Notes under the pieces: model-generated
What the model was told of the DNA's origin: nothing
Database searches by the model: none
What the model saw: only the letters and a program-made list of their open reading frames with translations
Assembly (NCBI RefSeq): GCF_000764665.1
Contig: NZ_JRGM01000176.1
Coordinates: 55,716 to 119,715, forward strand
Direction: 5' to 3'
DNA: 64,000 bases
DNA from: Aeromonas lacus
GTDB taxonomy: Bacteria; Pseudomonadota; Gammaproteobacteria; Enterobacterales; Aeromonadaceae
Shown: one piece after another, positions 56,737 to 64,000 of the stretch
Numbering within the stretch: position 1 is the stretch's first letter
How the letters are laid out: each line of letters starts with the position of its first letter
Position numbers and translations under genes: made by a program

Positions 56737-57123
56737 GATTGGCTGTTGATCCTCAACTGCTGACAAGCAGGTAAACAGTAGCGATCACATCCGTATGAGC
56801 TGATCCCGGCCATTCCTGACGGGAGATGGAAGGTTGCGAAAGCGGGGGAAGGACGATTTCGCGAGGCGCGCACTCTATCACAATATCGCCTAATCCTTCA
56901 CCAGATTTCACCAAATGAATGCAAGCTGATTTCCTTCACAACCCGACATTCATCACAAAATATTTATAGCGACCAAATCATTTCAAATAGTTAACCGATA
57001 AATGCAATCGAGGCAGTGGCATGGACAAGGGGCCATCAACTCGTTGTAATGACCAACATAATCCGATGGCGGAGCGCCATCCCCCTTCGTTGTAACCATT
57101 TGCTGTAACAAGAGGCCCTGTTT
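56737..57123. other. 387-bp divergent region between the MCP and ZIP genes
   Basis: Non-coding, AT-rich in its middle. A small stem GATGGC/GCCATC lies at 57065-57082, ahead of the ZIP gene. I see no Zur or Fur box and no recognised riboswitch. Confidence 0.5.
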
Positions 57124-58056
57124 ATGGATAACAGCTCGTATCTGCCCGCTTCAACCTGGTCTGCCCAGCTGCGTGAACAACTGCAGGCGCGGCCACTTAC
57201 CGCCCTCGGTCTCTTTATCGCGCTGGCTGCCGTCTTGTTGCTGCTGTTGCAGAGTCTCATCATGCTCGCTACCGGCGAGGTGACCAGCGGCGTGCGCTAC
57301 GGCCTCATCGGTGGTGCCGCCGGGTTTGCCGCCACCGCCATCGGCGCCCTGCCTGCCCTGTTTCTGCGCTCGGTACCGCAAAAGGTTGAGGACACCATGC
57401 TGGGCTTTGCCGCCGGTATGATGCTGGCGGCCAGTGCCTTCTCCCTGCTGCTGCCGGGGCTGGAGGCCGCCGAGGGGATTACCGGCAACGGCTTTAGCGC
57501 CGCCGCCGTGGTGGTGGTCGGCATGACCCTCGGGGTGCTGTTGATGCTGGGGCTGGATCAGTTCACCCCGCACGAGCATGACAAAACCGGCCCCTGCGGC
57601 CCCGGCCACGAGAGCTGCTCCCGGGTCTGGCTGTTCGTCTTTGCCATCGCCCTGCACAACCTGCCGGAGGGGATGGCCATCGGGGTGAGCTTCTCGCAGG
57701 GGGATATGTCGGTGGGGCTGCCACTTACCACTGCCATCGCACTGCAGGATATTCCGGAAGGACTGGCGGTGGCGCTAGCCATGTGCGCCGCCGGTTTTCG
57801 CCCCTCTGTCGCCGTGCTGGTTGCCATCGCCAGCGGCCTGCTCGAACCGGTTGGCGCCCTGCTCGGAGTCGGGCTTTCCAGCGGCCTTGCCATCGCCTAC
57901 CCCATCGGACTTGGGCTCGCCGCCGGCGCCATGCTGTTTGTGGTCTCGCACGAGGTGATCCCGGAGACCCACCGCAACGGTCACCAGACCTATGCCACCC
58001 TCGGTCTGATGGCAGGCTTTGCCCTGATGATGACGCTCGACACCGCGCTCGGCTAA
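57124..58056 (+). CDS. ZIP-family metal ion transporter
   Basis: A 310-residue inner-membrane protein of the ZIP family with about eight helices. The metal-binding helices show HNLPEGMAIG and then ALQDIPEGLAVALA, the paired ZIP motif; SHEVIPETH is in the next helix. A cytoplasmic His-rich loop, QFTPHEHDKTGPCGPGHESC, may bind metal. It resembles the GufA/ZupT groups, which carry Zn and other divalent metals; direction and ion are inferred. AAGAGGCC precedes the start. Confidence 0.88.
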   Translation: MDNSSYLPASTWSAQLREQLQARPLTALGLFIALAAVLLLLLQSLIMLATGEVTSGVRYGLIGGAAGFAATAIGALPALFLRSVPQKVEDTMLGFAAGMMLAASAFSLLLPGLEAAEGITGNGFSAAAVVVVGMTLGVLLMLGLDQFTPHEHDKTGPCGPGHESCSRVWLFVFAIALHNLPEGMAIGVSFSQGDMSVGLPLTTAIALQDIPEGLAVALAMCAAGFRPSVAVLVAIASGLLEPVGALLGVGLSSGLAIAYPIGLGLAAGAMLFVVSHEVIPETHRNGHQTYATLGLMAGFALMMTLDTALG

Positions 58057-58224
58057 AGGCCCTCGCCCCTCCTCATCAATGCTTTTTGTCACCTGCGGCG
58101 CTCCCATATGGAGCGCCGCGCTTCATCTCTCCTTTCGCTTGCGCCTCTCGGCGCCGACGACATCTTTTGTTATGATCTACAGCAACTTAAATTCAGCCAC
58201 ACGGCTATCAAGACGAGGTCAGCA

Positions 58225-58917
58225 ATGAAAGTAGGTATTATCGGCGCCATGGAGCAAGAAGTAGCCCTGCTGCGCAGCCAGATGAGCAACCCCACCACCC
58301 TGCAACTGGGCGGCTGCGAGTTCTATCAAGGGATGCTGGCAGGCAAAGAGGTGATCCTAACCCGCTCCGGTATCGGTAAGGTCGCCGCCAGCGTGGCCAC
58401 CAGCCTGCTGCTGGAAAAATTCGCCCCCGACTGCGTCATCAATACCGGCTCTGCGGGCGGCTTTGCCCAGGATCTGCATATCGGTGATGTGGTGATCGCC
58501 AGCGAGATGCGTTTCCACGATGTCGACGTGACCGCCTTTGGTTACGAGATGGGCCAGATGGCGCAGCAACCCGCCGCCTTCCCCTGCGACGAGAAACTCA
58601 TCGCGGTCGCTCAGGATTGCATCGCCGAGCAGGGCAAGCACCAGACCAAGGTCGGCCTTATCTGTACCGGCGATCAGTTCATGTGCAAACCGGACGCCAT
58701 CTCCAAGGCTCGCACCGACTTCCCGCAGATGCTGGCGGTCGAGATGGAAGGTGCCGCCATCGGTCAAGTGTGCCACATGTTCAAAGTGCCCTATCTGGTG
58801 GTACGCGCCATGTCCGATATCGCCGGCAAGGAACAGGTTGAATCCTTCGATGCCTTCATCGAAGTGGCCGGCAAGCACTCCGCCGAAGTGATCATCAAGA
58901 TGCTCGGCAAGCTGTGA
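58225..58917 (+). CDS. mtnN: 5'-methylthioadenosine/S-adenosylhomocysteine nucleosidase
   Basis: Cleaves MTA and SAH to adenine and the thioribose or ribosylhomocysteine, a step before LuxS in AI-2 synthesis. 230 residues. The start [13 protein letters not shown] has the catalytic Glu12; the [10 protein letters not shown] segment carries the catalytic Asp near residue 198; TGSAGGF and [13 protein letters not shown] bind substrate. It overlaps the next gene by four bases, so mtnN, the CbiB-like gene and btuF are one operon, an arrangement I recall from Vibrio. Confidence 0.95.
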   Translation: MKVGIIGAMEQEVALLRSQMSNPTTLQLGGCEFYQGMLAGKEVILTRSGIGKVAASVATSLLLEKFAPDCVINTGSAGGFAQDLHIGDVVIASEMRFHDVDVTAFGYEMGQMAQQPAAFPCDEKLIAVAQDCIAEQGKHQTKVGLICTGDQFMCKPDAISKARTDFPQMLAVEMEGAAIGQVCHMFKVPYLVVRAMSDIAGKEQVESFDAFIEVAGKHSAEVIIKMLGKL

Positions 58918-59876
58918 TCGAGACCGACTCGCTTGATTTGATGGCCGACGCCCTCCTCTCGACGACGGCGGCCACTCTGGTGGGGGCTGCCCTGCTGGAA
59001 ACGGTGATCCCGTGGCCATCCCATCTGCGTCTTTCGGCCGTGACGCCCCTGCTGACCCGGCTGGGGCACAAGGTACACAGACCCGATGGTTCACCCGGCC
59101 AACAAATGCAGGCCGGACTGCTGGCAATGCTGGTAGTCTGGCTCCCCTGCGCTGCCGGGCTCTGGTCGCTGCGCAATCTGGCCCTGAGCGAGCCGATCTT
59201 CGACCTGCTGTTCCTGCTGCTGATGCTCGAGTCGCGCCCGCTGCGCGAGCTGGCGAGCGCCATCACTACCCTCGCCACACAGGAGACCCTGCCGCTGGCG
59301 AGATTGCAGGTGGCTCCCTGGCTCAAGCGGGAGACCGGCAAACTCTCGGCCATGGGGCTCGCCAAAGCAGTGACGGAGAGCTGCGTCCTGCGCCTGGTCA
59401 GCCAATGGGCTGGCCCGCTGCTGGGATATGCGCTGGCTGGCGTACAGGGCGCCCTGCTCTGGCGGCTGGTACAGCTGATGAATCAGAGCTGGAGTCGCAA
59501 AGATCCCGCCTTCGACCACTTTGGTCGCGCCGCCAGCGCCCTCTATCAGGGGCTCAATACCCCCGTCATCTTGCTGCTGGGGCTGCCACTGCTGGCAAGC
59601 CGCCTCAAGCAGGCTGCGCAGTTGCTGCGAAGTGGGGCGCTCTGGCCCTATCCCGCTATGGGAATGCTGCTCACTCTGCTGGTAGATAAGAGCCGGATCC
59701 GCCTTGGTGGCCCTCGCTACTATCAGGGGGCTCTCCAGCGCTGGCCAGTCATCGGCACGGGTGCTGAACCAGATAGCGAGACACCACGCAAAGCACTCAA
59801 CATTCTGCAAGGGTGCGGCTGGGGCTGGTTGATACTGGCGCTGGTTGTCACTGTGGCGGGGTTATTTCATGGGTAG
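58914..59876 (+). CDS. CbiB/CobD-like membrane protein, degenerate
   Basis: A 320-residue membrane protein homologous to adenosylcobinamide-phosphate synthase (CbiB/CobD). Order of segments fits: a membrane N-terminus, [49 protein letters not shown] and [18 protein letters not shown]. The usual ESVAENTSDG core of CbiB is not kept ([13 protein letters not shown] here), so the amide-ligase step is doubtful. It starts with GTG overlapping mtnN and runs into btuF, a cobalamin transport gene, so a B12 link is likely. The function is open. Confidence 0.75.
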   Translation: MIETDSLDLMADALLSTTAATLVGAALLETVIPWPSHLRLSAVTPLLTRLGHKVHRPDGSPGQQMQAGLLAMLVVWLPCAAGLWSLRNLALSEPIFDLLFLLLMLESRPLRELASAITTLATQETLPLARLQVAPWLKRETGKLSAMGLAKAVTESCVLRLVSQWAGPLLGYALAGVQGALLWRLVQLMNQSWSRKDPAFDHFGRAASALYQGLNTPVILLLGLPLLASRLKQAAQLLRSGALWPYPAMGMLLTLLVDKSRIRLGGPRYYQGALQRWPVIGTGAEPDSETPRKALNILQGCGWGWLILALVVTVAGLFHG

Positions 59877-60690
59877 ATGGTTGCGCTTGCCTATCTGGCT
59901 GCCCTGCGTGCTGGTTGCCTGGTTGCCCGGTGCCCTGCAGGCCGCAACGCCAATCCGGGTGGTGAGCGTTGTTCCTCACCTGACCGAACTGCTTTATGAC
60001 ATCGGTGCCGGCGACAAGCTGGTCGCCATCGACGATGCCTCCGACTATCCCCCCGAGGTCAAAACCAAGCCAAAGGTAGCGAATTATCGCAGCATCAACA
60101 TCGAGGCGGTGCTGGCGCAAAAGCCGGATCTCATTCTCGGCTGGCGCTCGGCCCAGTCACGAATGCTGGCCCCTCTGGCACAGCTCGGGATCCCGATCTT
60201 CTACTCGGAGCCTACCGATTTTGCCTCGCTGGCGACCGAGATGCGGGCGCTGGGAAAATTACTGGGTGTGGAGAAGAGTGCCAACGAAGCCGCCGATCGC
60301 TATCTGGCGCGCCTGCATACCCTGCAACAGCGCTATGGCCAACCAACCGGCGTCAAGGTGTTCTACCAACTCTGGTACCCGCCGCTCACCAGCGTGAGCG
60401 GCAACGCCTGGCCCGCTCAGGCCATCGAGCTCTGCGGCGGAGTCAACGTCATGAGCAACGCCAGAACGCCCTATCCTCAGGTGAATATTGAACAGGTCAT
60501 CAGAGCCAACCCAGCGCTGATCCTGGCCGGGAGTCAAGATCCTGACACCCTGCGTCACTGGCAGCAGTGGCCAAACCTTGATGCGGTGAAACATCACCGA
60601 CTGATGCTGGTCAACTCCGATGAGCTGCACCGATTCACCCCAAGAGCCCTCAATGCGGTGGAAGATATATGCAGGGCGATCAGAAAATAA
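59869..60690 (+). CDS. btuF: vitamin B12 periplasmic binding protein BtuF
   Basis: A 273-residue periplasmic binding protein with signal peptide [25 protein letters not shown]. The class III fold is shown by VSVVPHLTELLYDIGAGDKLVAIDDASDYP, VLAQKPDLILGW and the ligand-side YQLWYPPLTSVSGNAWPAQAIELCGG. It delivers cobalamin to BtuCD, which are not encoded here. It overlaps the CbiB-like gene by eight bases and is the third gene of the mtnN operon. Its end is followed by a weak terminator. Confidence 0.92.
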   Translation: MGRWLRLPIWLPCVLVAWLPGALQAATPIRVVSVVPHLTELLYDIGAGDKLVAIDDASDYPPEVKTKPKVANYRSINIEAVLAQKPDLILGWRSAQSRMLAPLAQLGIPIFYSEPTDFASLATEMRALGKLLGVEKSANEAADRYLARLHTLQQRYGQPTGVKVFYQLWYPPLTSVSGNAWPAQAIELCGGVNVMSNARTPYPQVNIEQVIRANPALILAGSQDPDTLRHWQQWPNLDAVKHHRLMLVNSDELHRFTPRALNAVEDICRAIRK

Positions 60691-60691
60691 C

Positions 60692-60734
60692 AAAAGCCAA
60701 AGAGACCAAGACCTGAGTGATGCCCTTGGCTTTA
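60692..60734 (+). terminator. likely terminator after btuF
   Basis: AAAGCCAA pairs with TTGGCTTT across a 25-base loop; a T run (GTTTTTAT) follows ten bases on. Confidence 0.5.
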
Positions 60735-60776
60735 AAACCGTTTTTATGAATTGATCACACTCTTTACAGAAAAAGC

Positions 60777-60792
60777 TGGTACTTTATTTGCT
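60777..60792 (+). promoter_or_regulatory. sigma-54 promoter of pseB
   Basis: TGGTACTTTATTTGCT: -24 element TGG and -12 element TTGC with the exact spacing of TGGCACG-N4-TTGC; only C4 and G7 differ from the core consensus. It lies 34 bases before the pseB start, so transcription would begin near 60803. Confidence 0.75.
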
Positions 60793-60819
60793 AGCATATG
60801 ATTCATCTACTGTTTTTGA

Positions 60820-62969
<2,150 letters not shown>

Positions 62970-62990
62970 TATCGAGCCGCGGAGCGCCTT

Positions 62991-63896
62991 ATGCACATTC
63001 TGATCTACGGAACCTCGACCCAAGCGCTGCATTTCTTACCGGCCTTGGCATTGAACTATACGCTGCTTGGCTTTGTCGATAGTGACCCAGCCAAACAGGG
63101 CTCGCTCTGGATGAACAAGCCGGTTTATCACCCCAGTCAGCTCGCGGGACTCCAATTCGACAAAATCCTGATCGCCAGCAGTTTTGTCAGCGACATAAAC
63201 CTGACGCTGGCCAGTTATGGAATAGAGCCGGGCATCCCAGTCGTGGAGTGTGACGAGGTACTGAAGACCAGCCGCGAATATGAGAATGCCCTACAAGCAG
63301 TGCGCTCCAAACACGAGGATATGCTGCCGAAGCTCCCCTTGCTACAACAGCATGTCGAGGGCGCAACCCTATTGACCAATCGATTGGCACTGCTCAGGAA
63401 GTTACCCACCCAGGGCGTCGTAGCCGAACTGGGCGTGGCAGCTGGTGATTTGAGCCGCCAGATCGTGGATATCTGTTCTCCGGCGCAGCTACATCTGGTG
63501 GATATATGGAGTTCGGATCGATACAGCGAAGAGCTGTACCTGAGTGTGAACGACTATTTTCAGCAACAACAACAGCGCGGAGAGGTAACCATTCACCGTA
63601 AACCCTCGCTGGAGGCGCTGGATAGTTTCCCGGATCAGATCTTCGATTGGGTATATATCGATACGACACACAGTTATGAATTAACCCGAGATGAGCTCCG
63701 AGCCTGTTCCAGAAAAGTAAAGTCAACCGGTATTATTGCTGGTCATGACTACATTCAAGGCAACTGGCGCTCTCAATATCGTTATGGCGTTATTGAAGCG
63801 GTGCATGAATTCTGCGTTGAATATAACTACAGAGTGCTTTATCTAACGATGGATATTTCTGAGTGTTTGAGTTTTGCTTTAGTGAAAAACAGCTGA
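62991..63896 (+). CDS. two-domain protein: PglD-like N-terminal domain plus methyltransferase
   Basis: A 301-residue protein. Residues 1-80 form a Rossmann-like segment (MHILIYGTSTQALHFLPAL, LLGFVDSDPAKQGSLW, KILIASSFVSDI), like the N-terminal sugar-nucleotide domain of PglD-type acyltransferases. From about residue 128 a class I SAM methyltransferase follows (VVAELGVAAGDLSRQIVDI with the SAM-binding glycines, LHLVDIWSSD, DQIFDWVYIDTTHSYEL), of the Methyltransf_24 type. It follows pseC by 21 bp with GGAGC before its start, so it is probably in the pse operon and may methylate a sugar or a protein glycan. The fusion is inferred from the two motif sets. Substrate unknown. Confidence 0.78.
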   Translation: MHILIYGTSTQALHFLPALALNYTLLGFVDSDPAKQGSLWMNKPVYHPSQLAGLQFDKILIASSFVSDINLTLASYGIEPGIPVVECDEVLKTSREYENALQAVRSKHEDMLPKLPLLQQHVEGATLLTNRLALLRKLPTQGVVAELGVAAGDLSRQIVDICSPAQLHLVDIWSSDRYSEELYLSVNDYFQQQQQRGEVTIHRKPSLEALDSFPDQIFDWVYIDTTHSYELTRDELRACSRKVKSTGIIAGHDYIQGNWRSQYRYGVIEAVHEFCVEYNYRVLYLTMDISECLSFALVKNS

Positions 63897-64000
63897 TTAA
63901 GAACCTGAATGAAATTAATTGCGCAACCGTCTGATACGGGCAGCGTCATTCTGAACATGCATCATGCGCTAACCAGATATTTATATAAGCTGACATAACC
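63897..64000 (+). other. AT-rich end of window after the pse genes
   Basis: About 100 bases with no supported gene. It is richer in A and T than the core genome, as are the pse genes before it, suggesting a variable locus. Confidence 0.4.

Noticed and set aside
63909..63998. 29-codon frame at the window end
   Set aside because: Starts MKLIAQPSD and has a stop inside the window, but is too short and lacks a clear ribosome site.

Overview
The window looks like a chromosomal segment of an Aeromonas species (A. veronii/sobria/hydrophila group). The best evidence is a kexin-like serine protease of 624 residues whose catalytic triad, counted in the mature protein, falls at Asp78, His115 and Ser336. 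These are the positions known for the A. sobria protease ASP, and the gene is followed by its ORF2 chaperone. The rest is a gamma-proteobacterial gene set: yejK/L/M, zapA plus 6S RNA, ubiH-ubiI-gcvTHP, ppsA/ppsR, mtnN-btuF and pseB-pseC. Codon use is GC-rich nearly throughout. No tRNA, rRNA, insertion sequence, prophage or CRISPR array was seen.

Layout. 1-2.6 kb: the 5' part of hpd (tyrosine breakdown), a HAD phosphatase and an RluA-type pseudouridine synthase. 2.8-7.5 kb: a basic amino acid uptake operon, hisPJQM, divergent from the lysine exporter lysO. 7.5-16.4 kb: housekeeping and envelope genes (a variant IadA, acpH, DUF2069, an ArsC-like gene, a TlpA-like lipoprotein, bepA, a TusA-like gene, perM, MipA/OmpV, a hydrolase, ppk2). 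16.5-21.6 kb: maltose importer malEFGK in one unit. 22-25 kb: yejK facing yejL-yejM. 25.3-29 kb: an orphan MetQ-like protein, then ASP and its chaperone. 29-32.5 kb: ppsA divergent from ppsR. 32.6-37.3 kb: a small membrane protein, an aromatic amino acid permease, a frameshifted HAD gene and an Aer-like receptor. 37.3-46.6 kb: gcvTHP, ubiI, ubiH, ygfB, and divergent zapA followed by 6S RNA; pepP and the ygfA/fau gene, expected here from the E. coli order, are absent. 46.7-50.9 kb: a YdeP-type molybdoenzyme and fdhD, divergent from a LysR regulator. 51-58 kb: emrD, a GST, an unknown gene, suhB, a chemoreceptor and a ZIP transporter. 58.2-60.7 kb: mtnN, a degenerate CbiB-like gene and btuF, overlapping. 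60.8-64 kb: the start of a pseudaminic acid (flagellin glycosylation) locus with a near-consensus sigma-54 promoter, pseB, pseC and a two-domain methyltransferase.

Several inferred regulatory links fit gene function: a TyrR-like box before hpd, MetJ-like octamers before the MetQ-like gene, a Cra-like palindrome between ppsA and ppsR, a LysR-type dyad before fdhD, and the sigma-54 promoter before pseB. Hairpins repeatedly sit between cistrons in transport and gcv operons (hisJ/hisQ, malE/malF, gcvT/gcvH, gcvH/gcvP), where they may set unequal expression. No clearly new multi-gene system was found. The most unusual items are the isoaspartyl peptidase homologue with two changed metal ligands, the CbiB-like protein lacking the family core motif, the MetQ-like protein without a lipid anchor, a repeat-rich malE upstream region, and the fused PglD-like/methyltransferase gene in the pse locus.
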